From NCBI RefSeq assembly GCF_008831285.2, contig NC_045140.1, positions 12,584,505 through 12,648,504 on the forward strand: a stretch of DNA of 64,000 bases. The letters run 5' to 3'. Made by a program: the position numbers and the translations under genes. Below, in pieces: positions 26,790 through 39,250 of the stretch; positions within the stretch are counted from its first letter, which is position 1, and each line of letters starts with the position of its first letter. The notes under the pieces are model-generated. The model did no database searches. It was not told the DNA's origin and saw only the letters and a list, made by a program, of their open reading frames with translations. This DNA comes from Nymphaea colorata (Eukaryota > Streptophyta > Magnoliopsida > Nymphaeales > Nymphaeaceae).

Positions 26790-29700
26790 GTATTTTCCCC
26801 AATCCACTTCGTGATTGCTGATTGAGTACCTTGTTTTGCTGCTTCTCTTGACTTTGGCTTTTGGTCATGTATTGAGAGGTTTTTAGTGCCACAATTTGGT
26901 CAGGTTTCAGTTGTAGGCATCAGGTGGATCGGTTGCATGTAGTTCTGATTTCATCAACTAACTTGCGCTGGAGGTCTCTTCAGGGATTTCTGTGTTTATA
27001 AAGTATGGTTCCTTCATTTCAATTAAGTTGTCTGGTCATCAAGAACGTTAGTGTTGTATGTTGTTGCTGTGGATAGGAAATTTTGGAAGTCTATGTTTCT
27101 TTCAGGCGAAACAGATTCCTCAGTTGTTAGCTTAATCATTTTTTTCTCTGACCTGGATTCAAGAATTTTGAGATTCGCCTCATCGCTTGGTCATGTTTCA
27201 TAGGGTAGAAGCTAAACTCTAGGGTTATCATTTGTAGTCAGTGAATGAAAATCAGTTCTCTAAGTGGTGTAGCTTGGTTCAGGCATTTCATAGATATCTC
27301 AAACAGGAAGCAAGTCAACATATCATGCGAAGGAAGGGCAGCATAAGATCATGGTAAGGAGTGGGCAGATGACATAAATCAAGTCAAGTCCATGACACCT
27401 CCATGTATGACGACATTGTGTTTGGATGTTTTCTGCTAATGCTTTATTAGTTTGTGGTCAAGAACATATTTTTCAAAGTCCTCATGTAACCAAGGCACAA
27501 GACTGATCAACTTTGTTGGATAGTCGTACATTTAGAGTCTAACAGAGTCCAATCCCGTAGTTGTCATTATCATGCACTTGATGATTTTACAAAATCCACC
27601 ACATAGGATTGGTTTATCACGGGCTTCCTTTGGGGAAAGATAAGAGCTTAACCTAAACCATTTGTAAAACTTTCAATCAGTTGAGGACTCAAACATTTAT
27701 GGGAAATCGTCACTATTAAACCAACCTTTCATATAGAAGTCCCTAGGAGAGTTGGTGAAGTTCATTTTTCTACCCAACCAACCTATGCTATTTTGCATTC
27801 ACCCTCTTCTTTAAAATAGAATTCCTTCCTCTTGATATACCATTTGATGTTAAGAATTTTTGTAAAAGTGATAATTTTCAGTTTTGCTTAAAAACATTTT
27901 AAAAGTGTCTTCTCACACAATGATGTGACTTTTCTTTATTCTTAGTACCTCCTTCAGCAGAAGGATAAAATTTCAAATTTTTGTTGCCAAACAATGGAAG
28001 AGGAAAATTGAAAAGATCATGAATATGAGCAGTTAGGAAAGGTCCTGTGAAGTTGAGAAAGTCAAGACTAGAGAATGTTATTGACTCTAGTAATCAGGCA
28101 TTTGCAAGGATTTAGCAGGAAGATATCTTGAGAGAGAAGCCAAAATGCTTTGAAGATCTTGGTAGGTAGCAAAATGAGAGTTGAGAGATTGGCTCGGGGC
28201 TTCTGTAGTCATTCCTCTAGGTCAGTAATCAAGAGTACTGGGTATATAGGTGATTTATGTCTATGCCGCGAACATAACGACTTATGAACCTTTGGCTCGT
28301 CAAAAACCCACAAGGTGAAGCGGGTTAGATACGCGACAAAGCTACACATAACCACCAAAGCGGTGGAGCTTTGTAGTAGCCTTTGGGGTGGTGAGTTATT
28401 CCCTCAAAGGTGAAGGTCGGCCTGAAAAAAAAATTTAAGGCAAAAGCTGAATGCAAGAGAAAGAAAAAAAAAGGAAAAAAAAACAAAAGGTGTTTGCCAA
28501 GAGATGAAAGGCATGAAGGCTGAACTCGCAGGAATTGAATGTGAAAATCTTTGGTAGATGTGCGGTCCTAGGGTCAATATCTTCTCCTATTTTTTATTAC
28601 CTAAGATGCTGAGGATGATTCCTTTATGTTCATATTTTGGAAATTGAAAGGCATCCCTTCTAGAGATTTGATGACATTGACGCGAAATGAATCCTAATGC
28701 TTGTACGGTAGGTGCTATGTATAAATGAAGGCCATATTATTTTCACAACACGAGCACTCATGCTTATTAGTTAAATTGATCATTTTTGAACTATTTCAAA
28801 CTAAAACTTGACATCTCTAGTCATAGGAGGAACTAACCAGTTACCTTTGGTCTTGAAATATGTTTGTCATTTCATTCCCAATCCCCTTTGGCCTTGAAAG
28901 ATGTTGGCCATTCCATTGCGAAACCATTAGTCCATTCATGGAATAGATGAAACTCCTTGAACCTAGTCAACTCATGTTGAGTGTGACGAATTTCATTTCT
29001 TTGTCTCAAGAGATGCATATCATTTGGGATAAGTGATTAAGCCTGTCCCATTATTCCATCTTAACCAAGTGTCTTCAACATAACCCAGACTTAGGGTTGA
29101 GTTGTCATGGAACACCTCTTATCTCTTTTCAAAAGGACCAATCAATTTTGTAGTCCATTTTGAACTGTGACATTTTTGAAAGGTTCTATTCATTGAAGTT
29201 GCATGGGTTTTGGGTTTTATGTCCTTAGGTCCTTCATGGTTTTAGATGAGCATAATGCTCAGTTTCTCTTGTATCACGTTAGTGTTAGATTAATTGAATA
29301 GATCCTTTAGTTAGCTATTGCACATGTCCAGCGGTTAAGGTCATTGGTTTGATTTGTATTCAGTAGGATTCTATTTTGATTTAGTTTGATTATTTAGTTT
29401 TGTTGAGTTGGGCAATTGTTTTCTGCTTTAATTGTTTCCTGCATAGTGTCATGTTTAGTTTTACTTTCATTGTGACATGGGTTGTTTAGGTGCTTTATTG
29501 TCTTAGGTTCTTGGTTTTCCTTTTTCAATGCCTTCACTTGTGTTGCAGACCGACTATCCTTCGGTACAACGCGGGCCAAATAGGCTTGAAAAAGTCAGCC
29601 CATGACAACTTGGTTCTTTGATAAATATAATCTGGTCAAATTCATGGGTTTGTGTCACATTCTGATAGAATTTTTGAATTGCATATCATACATTGTTATG

Positions 29701-31320
29701 ATACAATCATGTGTTTGCTAACATGGAAGCCTACATTCTAAAAATATGCGAATCTATTTTGTTCACATTGTTCATATCCAACTTGCTTATGATACAATCA
29801 TGTGTTAATCTACATTTTAAAAGTATGCCAAGGTCTGTCTCTAGAGTGGTAGAAAAGTTTTGTTTTCTCAGTTATTTCAGCAGGGAGAAGAAACTGAACT
29901 ACTGGTTGGTTTGAAGAATGGAGGTAATTGTGCTTGAATTATTCTTTGCCTGCCATCATACTCTTTTGACTTTGGTTTTATTCCTATTTCAATTTCCTAT
30001 TTCTTTCTTTTCTTTTCATATGATTATTGTTATTTTGCACAGCTTATAGGTGAGGCAACTTTGGAGGTTCATGCCATAAGTGTCACTGTCCATTTCTCCT
30101 TTGATCATAAATTGTTAGTGCAGAATCTTGCACTTCAAGCAAAAAAAAAAAAGCGTTCTACAATGATAAAATTGAAGTTGTTGAATCTGGTGGATTTCTT
30201 AGTGTGCAATTTCTGGTCACTACTATTTATTCTTGTTTTAGGTGGTAAACATTATGGATGTAAAAGTGGATGACTTGAAGCTTCTTTCGATCATATTTAA
30301 TGCAAGCTTTCTATAATGGGTATATTGAAGAAAAAAAACGTGGGTTCACATTATGCAGTTTCTGGATTCATAGATGTCCAAAACATTTGTAGGTTATGCA
30401 AATAGATGGAAGTCCTTAGTTGCAGCTTCCTTGCTTGTGCTTATAATTTTCTAACCTTTTTCTTTGTTTTTTTCTACGTGCAGCTTACTGCTGTGGATAT
30501 TTGAAGGATATATTTGGTTTAAACAAATCTAAAGCCAAAAGGATTATGCTTGAAGTTTTCTCTGTATTCTATCTTAGATGGCTTTCAAAAGCATTTTCTC
30601 AAGGAGAATTGGAGAGAGAAACTAGCAAAGGAACTTTCCTTCGCAGTGACCTGCATTTTGATCAATTTCTTTCATCCGAAGATTCCTCCATGTATTTTTG
30701 TACATGCATACAGTGAGACATAAGTATTCTCTTTCCATGTTCAAAATGTATCATGGCTTGGAACCTCAGCGATAATCCATTCTTGCTTTTTCATAATGTT
30801 TTTATCTCAATATTGGTCATTGAAATTGTCCTCAAAGCTTACAAATTTTCTGAATAAAATCTTTTATGGTCTGCAGCAATTATTTTGATGACATGTTATT
30901 TCAATCATGAACTCACTAACACGGTCCTCTGTCATATATGTTCAACAGTTTCTATTTTTCATTGTTTAGAGAAAACAAGCAGGGGACTTTCATTGTGCCA
31001 GTATCACTACTTCTTTCCACACCAAATCTGATCTCTTTCTATAAATTTAAGTGTGACTGGTTGAGCTTTTACATCAGTGAACTGGTTCTAGCAAGTTCTT
31101 TTTTCTAGTACAAGATTACTTAACTCTGCCTGACATGAGCATGATCAATGTCCTCATTTGATTTTGCTGTGATAGGATACATCTCTTAAGATCACACGGA
31201 CTTCTTGGAATGAATTTTAGCTTTTATCCCATGCATCTAATGTGAGTGCTCTGATCAGCACATCTTCATTTGTGTTGAAATCTGGTAATTTTGATCTCCG
31301 ATATGTATGTTCTGGTTCAG
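26790..31320. other. Long spacer with dispersed repeat and short unrecognised frames
   Basis: No gene is recognised. A hairpin lies near 28350-28393 (ACCACCAAAG paired with CTTTGGGGTGGT). Positions about 29380-29640 resemble 56787-57010. Open frames at 29711-29914, 30061-30273 and 30501-30716 have no known motif, though AG/GT-like edges near 30050 and 30485 leave room for exons of an unknown gene. The N-terminal third expected for the selenium-binding protein is not visible here. Confidence 0.35.
29380..29640 (+). repeat. Dispersed repeat copy A
   Basis: Shares an ordered series of words with 56787-57010: TTTAGTTTTGTT(G/T)AGTTGGGCA, ACATGGGTTGTTTAGG, TTTTCAATG and TTTGATAAATA(T/A)AATCTG. Likely two copies of one old element, perhaps an LTR piece. 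Confidence 0.55.
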
Positions 31321-32368
31321 ATGGGAGAAACTTGGTAAGTCCTCTATTTGGATATGACTTCTGGTATCAGCCCTGATACAAGACCATGATTAGTTCATCA
31401 TGGAGAGCACCAAAATCTTTTACAAAAGGATTCAGTCTCCAACATGTAGAAGATGGTCGTTATGAAGACATCTACATGTATATAGCTGGCCCGATGGTGA
31501 ACTGAAACAGACTGGACCTTGGTAACTCAGATCTCCTACCTTTGGAGGTCAGTGTGACAGTGTCAAATATCGTCGCCCTGAAAAGTGCACCCTATGCTTG
31601 ATATGATCATCTATTGTAGTGGCTTTTACTTATGACTACTTTGATACTGTCCTGCAGATTCTATACAGGTTACGTTGGTCAGCATTAAGCAGCAACATGA
31701 TTAGGTTTTTTCTGACTCCAAGTGGATCGTGGAGCCATGAGGTACCATTTGCTGATGTTCACATTACTGTAAGTGTGCATATGTGAGAGAGTACTAGAGA
31801 GAGAGGGGGTCCTAAATTGCTTGTTTTTTTCTTCTATGTTGCAATATCTGTGACACCTTTCAGAATTGGATTATGCCTGACATGCCTGGACTTATAACTG
31901 ATTTCGTCATCTCACTGGATGATCGCTTCCTTTACTTCTCAAACTGGCTGCATGGTGATGTCAGGCAATACAACATTGAGGACCCTTCAAGCCTGTTTTG
32001 ACTGAACAACTATGGGTTGGTGGACTCATTCAGAAGGGAAGCCAGATATTTTCAGTATCTAAAGATGGGCTCTTGATGTTCCTGAAGTAAAAGTGTGTGT
32101 TTAAGTCATTGTTGTTCTTACCTTTTCTTGCTTTCCTCAGGGAAACAGACTCAGAGGTGGGCCACAAATGATCCGGTTGAGCTTGGACAGTAAGAGATTG
32201 TAGGTGACTAACTCACTCTTTAGCACATGGGATCAGCAATTCTATCCAGAGATCTTGGAGGAGGGCTCACATATGCTGCAGATTGACATGGACACAAAGA
32301 AGGGTGGATTGAAGCTGAATCCAAACTTCTTTGTAGATTTTGGGCTTCAACCTGATGGTCCTATTTAG
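31321..32368 (+). pseudogene. Selenium-binding protein (SBP1-type) pseudogene, C-terminal two-thirds
   Basis: Four exons follow the plant selenium-binding protein / methanethiol oxidase family. Exon A (31321 to about 31540) reads RWEKLGK, then FGYDFWYQP and SSSWRAPKSFTKGFSLQHVE, then HLHVYSWPDGELKQT. Exon B (31658-31768) has GYVG and MIRFFLTPSGSWSHEV. Exon C (31864-32086) reads [20 protein letters not shown], then [20 protein letters not shown]. Exon D (32141-32368) reads GNRLRGGPQMIRLSLD, then [15 protein letters not shown] and [13 protein letters not shown], ending in TAG where the family runs on. GT..AG borders are preserved. The copy is broken by a frameshift near 31340, CGA-to-TGA after FWYQP, a frameshift near 31510, a stop in exon B, another near 31998, and TAG in place of Tyr near 32201. 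The N-terminal cysteine-containing part is missing. The intact family acts in the cytosol; this copy is dead. Confidence 0.88.
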
Positions 32369-33495
32369 GGTTGACTTCATGGTCGCTTGAGAATAAATAA
32401 GATGAGAATGGAAATAAGATGCATATTCAAACAAGAGTGCCCATTATGTTGAAGTACCACATGGGAATTGCTCAAGAAGCACAACACCTTGGATTGTTGG
32501 ATTAATTTGGAGAATTCAAAGAGGTGGCATGTTAACATCGTAGATAAGTTTTTAAATACAAAAGTAGATGTCTTCGTTGCATGTTCTCCCTCCGTCGCAT
32601 GTTCTCCCACCTTCACGGATGAAAAATGTTTCCCATCAAAGAAATGACAGTGAAAATTTTTCCCCAATTCTTTTTTTTTTTTTGTCCCACACCATCCTAA
32701 AAAGAGGACAAAAAGATGGATTGGGTTGCAGGCCACTTGAGTACAGAGTCAAGAACCGAATGCAGTGAAACTATCCCATCCATATCAAGGTATAGTGGAC
32801 AAGGCTCGAGCTGTCCAACCCCACCAAAGCACAGATTGAATCCTCTATGGTTACTGCAGGTTCTAACTAGAGGAAAGATCAATGTTTTGGGACCAGGCTA
32901 AGACTCACTTATAAAACATCAGTGGCCCGGAGGGCAGTGGAGAACAGGCAAGTGGCCTGGAGGGCAGTGGAGAACGGGCAAACGACCGAGGGTGAGAGAG
33001 AGAGAGAAGAGGATTTTGGGGGGGAAAAGGATGAGGAAGATTTACGAGCGAAAAAGAAGCAACACAAAATAGTGCTGGGTGGGTGAGCCTCTGTCTGTGT
33101 GTGAAATGTGTAAGAGGGTGTTACGTGCCTCCATGACGTTCGCTGCAGATGAAATGCCAAGGTGTAACGGGAATCAATGACAGCGATGAGGGAGACGACG
33201 GCACTGAACGAGCAAAGGCCAACCAAAGCACCGGCAGCCGTGGCACCGGTGGTGGCAGACATAGGAGGAGGAGGAAGAGACATATACGAGTTAGACTCTT
33301 GAAGAGACATACACAAGTTACTCTTGAAACCATCTGCTTTTCCCCTCTTTTCTCACTCTGCTGGAAGATTGATCAAGAAGTTTGTGGTTTTCCTTTTTCT
33401 AGTCTTGGCATTGTTACGTGTTTTAGTTTGCCCTACAAATACTCTTCGCGGGCTCAAAGTTTGTTCTGGTTAATCGTTGTTTCCGGTTGGAGGAG
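32369..33495. other. Spacer and likely 5' region of the VAL fragment
   Basis: No separate gene seen. A short tandem repeat of about 30 bp (AGGGCAGTGGAGAAC(A/G)GGCAA, twice) lies at 32930-32982. GA-rich sequence and a pyrimidine-rich stretch at 33330-33420 precede the ATG at 33496. Confidence 0.4.
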
Positions 33496-35989
33496 ATGGC
33501 CGCGCCTTCCTCTTTCTCAAAGATCTGCTTCAACCCGAAGTGTGGCACCTCATCATCGGAGAGGTGGTGGAAAGGATGGAGATTAAGGTCCGGCGACGTG
33601 GCCGAGCTCTATGACCGCTGCGAGTATGTTCTTTTTCCTCTGTTTCATTCTTTTTTCTTCTGGTCATTACCCGGCTAGGAGATCAGCGTAAAGAAGACAT
33701 CTCTGTCGTTCTTGAAACATTTTTTTACATCCTCGTTGGGACGATTAAGTTGATGGATGCACGATTAAATTGATGGATGCTGGAATTTTCTGTGTATAAA
33801 ATTTCCTCGGGGTACAAAGGATCGTGATTCGCCAGAAATGTGAATTTTATTTTTTTTGAAGCTTTTTCTTGTTAATAATTTTCGGCAGAGTGACCAGTTT
33901 GCCGCCTTTGGAATCACATGGTTTTCTCTAAGTTGTCGCTCTGAAACTGTTAGGAATTTTGAACGGCTAGATTTAATATTAGATTTGACCCGTCACGACA
34001 TTTTCTGCACAAATGTATGTGTTGATATCTACAGATTCATAGATTATATCGGAATTCAAGGCTCCCTTAAGACGAGGTCTACTTTTCTCTCTTAAGTTTT
34101 ATCCTATGCAGTCTCTTGGGATCTGCATAGGAATGCCAAAATCAATTTATTTTCATATTCTCCAGTGGAATTACATCGGCATATACTTGAAAAAAACATA
34201 GATATCTGGCTTTTTATTTCTGTGAATTTTTTACGGAGTCTGTATGGGTGGAGTGTGCGCCCATGGTGATGATGTGCTGGGTGTCACACGTTGGAGCAGA
34301 TTCGACATGGAAAGCTATATGTCTTACTGTGGAAGCCTTCACTTTTCTTTTGATTTGGTGTGAAGTCGATCATTTCTTGGTTATTGAAGCGGTGGTGTGT
34401 AGAAAATGTGGTTTCTCTTTCCCTGTTCTAGGTGAATTTTGTAAAGAATGAAGCTCTCTTATTTGTTTAAATGCATGCAGATGGAAATACCTTTTTAATT
34501 TTGCATCTGGCCTGTAAAGTGGGACACAGTTTTTCCTCTGACAGAATGGAGCATCGGTCGGCTACCCCCTTTTTTGTCGAGCGCTGGAGAGTCAGTTAGA
34601 CGTCATACTTGTCCCCAATGAACCTTTGCCTGTGGTAGTGGTGATTGTGAAGAGCTATCCATCACTAGCAGCTATTGGTCGCTAGAGAAGAATTCTATCT
34701 TTTAGAATTTCGTATGCATAGAGGAATGGGGCTCCTTTGTTGTTGCTAGATTTGGATATTACCAAGTTATGACACTATTTGGGGATTTCATGTTACATGT
34801 GGATCTATTATATTTTTCCTATTTTTGATGCTTTTTCTGTAGAGAATTTCTTCAGAATCATTTTCTTTACTGATAGTCCATCTTTGAACCTCTTTTGAAA
34901 ACTTTATCTCCATGGCGTTAACTGTTTTTGGTTTTTTCTTCTTTTCTTTTAATCACTTAGGAAGCAGTAACCAATATTCTGCCACATTCTGTTGATAAAT
35001 CTTTTTTTATCTTGTTGTTCTGCGTATGATGAGTTAAGGTTCTGTGAAGATTTTCATTTTGATGCTGATGGTGGAGGAACTGTGAGACGTGTGGAAAGGT
35101 TAGAAACTGGAATATAACACCAACTCTAGTTACCCTGTGTTAAAAATATGAAAATGCTCTGATCTACTTCTCATGCATCAAAGTGTAGCAAGTTGAAGAA
35201 CCTACAAATGGAACTGGCTACACTTTTTTGATGAATTGCACTAATATCTGTTGTGATGCTTGAGAACACAAGCATCAACTTGTATTCTCTTATTTAGAAT
35301 GCAGTTAGATACATTCTGGTTCCATTATGTCAAAAACTGTAGCCCTAAGTTGTTTTTGGAATTACTTAAAAAATTTATTTCCTTAACAAAATGTTTCTTA
35401 TTCCAGCGTTTACATTGTGGGTGCATTGTTTCAGCTCATACATTCTTGCTCCTGGATGTTGGTGGAATAGAATGCATTTCTTGAGCCAAGACAAGTTTGC
35501 TTAATGCAGTAAGCCTTTTAATTGTTGGAGAAAAGAAGTCTCATATATATTTTGATGTTACATGATTGCAGCACATTTGTGGCTTTGGGCTGTATGGTTG
35601 GCTGCTGATTCCACAACTGCCACATGGATGCAGCAATGAGCTCTCGTTTAGCAACTTTCATCGGATTTTATGATCATTGGCTGGAAGCCCGATAAGGTTT
35701 ATGTCCCAGACATCCTGGGAAGAATGATCTGACTTTTTGGGGAAAAAAATCACCTCTATAAAATGCATGTCCTCTATAGGCTATTGCTAGTTGCTTTTTG
35801 TGATATACTAAAAGATTTTCTTATGGATTGTACAAAAAGTTTTCCCCATTCTTTTAGATGCTTTACTTATTATTTGTTTCTGTTCTATCATTTTTCATCA
35901 ATTTGCTTGCTGGGCATCTAATGCGACCTGCCCTTGTAGCTGCTCAAAAGAGACCAAGTTGCAGTTGCTTCTCAAGATCTATTGGGGCT

Positions 35990-38900
35990 AACACGCCGAG
36001 GAAGGTTAAAAGAATAGGGATTATAAAATTTCATTCTCAAGTCGGACACAACCCCGACTGAATATATCTCTTAGGACTGATATACAAGTATTGGTTCCCT
36101 CCCAAGTTTCAACCTACTACAAATCAAGAGTGGAAATGTGAGGCTTTACAAGCGTCAACGATACAAGAAGATCTTCCCTAACTCAACAATCACATCATCC
36201 ATGCCAAACCATACATTCAATCCCTAGGTTGAGCATTCCACACCCTTCGCCCTAGGACAGTCCGACAGCTTGGGAATGTGTCCTCAGCTGGGTGAGCTTT
36301 GGAGGATTCCCGAATGGCTGCAAACCCGAAGGTTGGCTGGAAATCAAATGCACCCGCCTACGCAGCTATAGGGGGTTTCAGATGTAGTCTGCTGGAGCTA
36401 GTCCAGCACTCACCGAGGAAGAAGGCCAAGTATATCCTCGGTATTCAGCAATACTCCACAGCTCAATCGGCTACAAGTCCTCTGATGGCGGTCAATCTCC
36501 AATGCGTAGGCTCCTAGTGTTTAAGACAATACTAGCAGTTTACTGTTCTTGTAAGAAACAGCTGAACATAAAGTAATGGAGGAGCTGCATCACCCGAATA
36601 GCAGGAAACCCCAATTGTGTGATGTAGATTGGGGGAAGCTATCTTCAGATTGGCGCTGAAGATCACCCTTCCCCTTCAAATGGATGGTAGATTGGAATGA
36701 AGTCCACCACCAGCCTGCTACGCCTGTGATGTGCGGTTCCAGAAAACAGAAGCAGTCACTGTATGCAATCAGAAATCTCAGATGAATGCAGGAGTGGAGA
36801 TGCTTCACCGGAGATGAGATCAACCCCTACTATCTGTAATCGAATTTGGGGGATGCTGGTGTCGAATGGGCAACAACGCACGCCTCTTCAAGACAGTTCC
36901 ATGCTACAAGGTAGAGCTCCAACAGGTTTTGCTTCCCGCCTAATTCAACAGCCCGCTGCCATAGCTATCAACAGAGAGTATGGTGCTGTGAAGGAATCAA
37001 GAGCTCAAGCAGAAGACAATTCTTCAGATCATCAAGCTCAAGTCATGGAGAATGCACCAGAGAATCGATTTCACCCAAGTCTGTAACAGAATTTGGGGAA
37101 ACGGGCGAGAATCCCTCTCGCAGGTGTGGAACCAGCTCCCAGACTAGCGTTCCTTCAAAAAATCATAACTCTGTGTACAGTGTTCCAAAAATCATGAAAT
37201 TTGATCTGGAGGAAGCCAAGATCTGGAGGATTAGACTCTCCAAAAATCAAACCCAAAGTTGATTCCAGTAGGTGACTCGTTGAAACTTGAAGTTGCGCCT
37301 GGTTTTGTCTGAAATCAGCCTATCGCAGGACTCAGGCAACGTCTGGAGGCAGTCACCTTCAAAAATTCACCAAAATTAAACCATAGCTCGGATTGAGCTG
37401 AAATTTGGACCAGTGATAGCTCAGATTTTGATGTTAGAACACCTAAAAATTCAGCTTCAAAGCAGGTCCCAAAAGGTGAGTCGTTGAGGATTGAAATCAG
37501 CCTAGTTTTTGGTGTCACTCAGAACTGCGCCGCCTAATTCTGCGATCCGCCGTCATGATTCCGATCAGCACCGGCGAACTATCCAAAACAGCTCAAATTC
37601 TTCCCAAACTTCACCAGAATGATCCCCCAAGAGTTATGAAGACGTCTGAGCCATTTTCCTGCTCATATCAACCTCCTATCGCCAGAATTGTGCTGATTTT
37701 CAGAGATTGTCATCGTTGTTTTCAGAACAGGAATTCAGCCTCTGTTTCTTCATCTTCAGTCAGTCGATTCCTCACTATTTCACTCCGTAGCTCATCACAA
37801 GGGATACACAACAATTAGACACAGATTGCAATAGTAAGAATCGATTCCTAAAAGAATTGAAATCAATCTAAGTCAGACGTTAGGCGATCTGCCTGAAACA
37901 GGGATCATTCTCGCCTGAACTCGTCTGCATCTCAAGTCTCTCTCAAATCCTTCGATCTCCGTCAGATCAGGCCATTCTATTCTTCTTGTTAGATGAGCTG
38001 ACTCAAATCGATCAGAACGTCAGCATCCTCTCCACTTCTGATCGAGTAAACAGGAAGTTCTCGTGGTAGAATATCCACGGAGAAGGATTTCTAAGCGATT
38101 GAGAAGTTCCTCTAGCTGTTGATGTGCAGTTCAGAAATTCCTCGGATGAGCTACGATCTGCTGCGCAACCGAGTGATCCTTCTTCCGATTCCAGCCTCTA
38201 AGTGCCTCAAGCATTGGAGAGCACTTGCACTGTGATCGGATCTACTTCTGCACTGTATTCGAGGTCCACAGTTCAGATAGCCTACCCGGTTTGGCTCCTC
38301 TGGTTCTGTAGGCGATCTTCTTCTCTAGCAAAGTCTCCTTCGCTGGCCAAGCTTTTGGCGCCACACTTAAGCACCTCAAACTTCTCGCGCGGGAGAGAAA
38401 AGGTTTCTTTTATTGATTCAATTTCCAAAGGTTACAAGTTTTGGCACAGTCTCCAGCTTATATGCCGCTGGACTGTCTCGGGTTTAACCCGTTGTCTTGG
38501 ACTGATACGAGTACAATACCTGACTCAATAAAATCCAAAACAAAACAAATACAATGACTCGGTCTGGGCTTGAACCCAGCCGTGACATGCTCAGGTTAGC
38601 CTAAGCTCTTGCCAACTAAACCTGACCTGGACGCACTCTTGGTTGTGCCCATTCTTCCTTGGTCTCTTACAGCTGACGCAGTCTTTCTCTGCCCGAACCA
38701 GCAACCTCTGCTCTTCAGCCTTGCTCTATTGACCACTGAACAGACCCAACCTAGTCACTTCCATGTCTGCTCAGCTGACTGAACCTTGCTTGAACCCATT
38801 GTATGCTCCTCGCTCTCGTCACCGACTGCAATCTGTAGGCCGCAACTCTCTTTAGTCTTCAGATTAACCTCACAACAGATATCGCTGCCCTCCGCAATCT

Positions 38901-39250
38901 CCGTCGCCGGCTTGTGCCTAACGCCTTTCGCTTTGATCACCTCAGAAGTAAGGTTAACCTCACTAGCCTCCGGACTGCCTATCTCAATCGGCCCTTCAGT
39001 CTTGCGCTCTACATTTAGTGCCTCGGCTTTGCTCGACATGGAATTAGCCTCACTTCGCTCAAAACGCCTTGGCCCTCCCTGTATCTTCTCTCGGTTAACC
39101 TCGCAATGCCTAAAGTCAATAGCTTCAACTGATGCACGCTAGCCATCTCCCTGCTTCCGACCATGACTAAGATAGCAGCTGGTATCCCGCATACGTCCTC
39201 GGCAGCCTCCTCAGCCACACTCGGCTGTGCTCTAGGTAGGTGCACATCAG
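35990..39250 (-). mobile_element. Probable long solo LTR inside the VAL pseudogene intron
   Basis: This block has higher GC than the flanking intron and interrupts the VAL exons. On the minus strand a poly(A)-signal-like GAATCAATAAAAG lies near 38405, followed by transcript-end-like sequence and a long downstream part. That is the layout U3 (right), R, U5 (left) expected of a long LTR. The same layout appears at 49656-52800, which supports the reading, although I cannot align the two directly. No pol or gag motif lies inside. I could not fix the TG..CA ends or a target duplication, so the boundaries are approximate. It may instead be another repeat class. Confidence 0.4.
38556..38632 (-). other. 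tRNA-like sequence / SINE-head candidate
   Basis: The minus strand reads GTCAGGTTTAGTTGGCAAGA, with an A-box-like D arm, then an imperfect anticodon-like stem (CTTAG/CTGAG), then CTGGGTTCAAGCCCAG, a T-arm-like hairpin with a B-box. The T loop is one base short and the acceptor stem is poor, so a working tRNA is unlikely. It lies inside the LTR-like block. Confidence 0.35.

Noticed and set aside
33487-33678. Start of the VAL frame at 33487
   Set aside because: 33487 is TTG; the first ATG with family similarity is at 33496.
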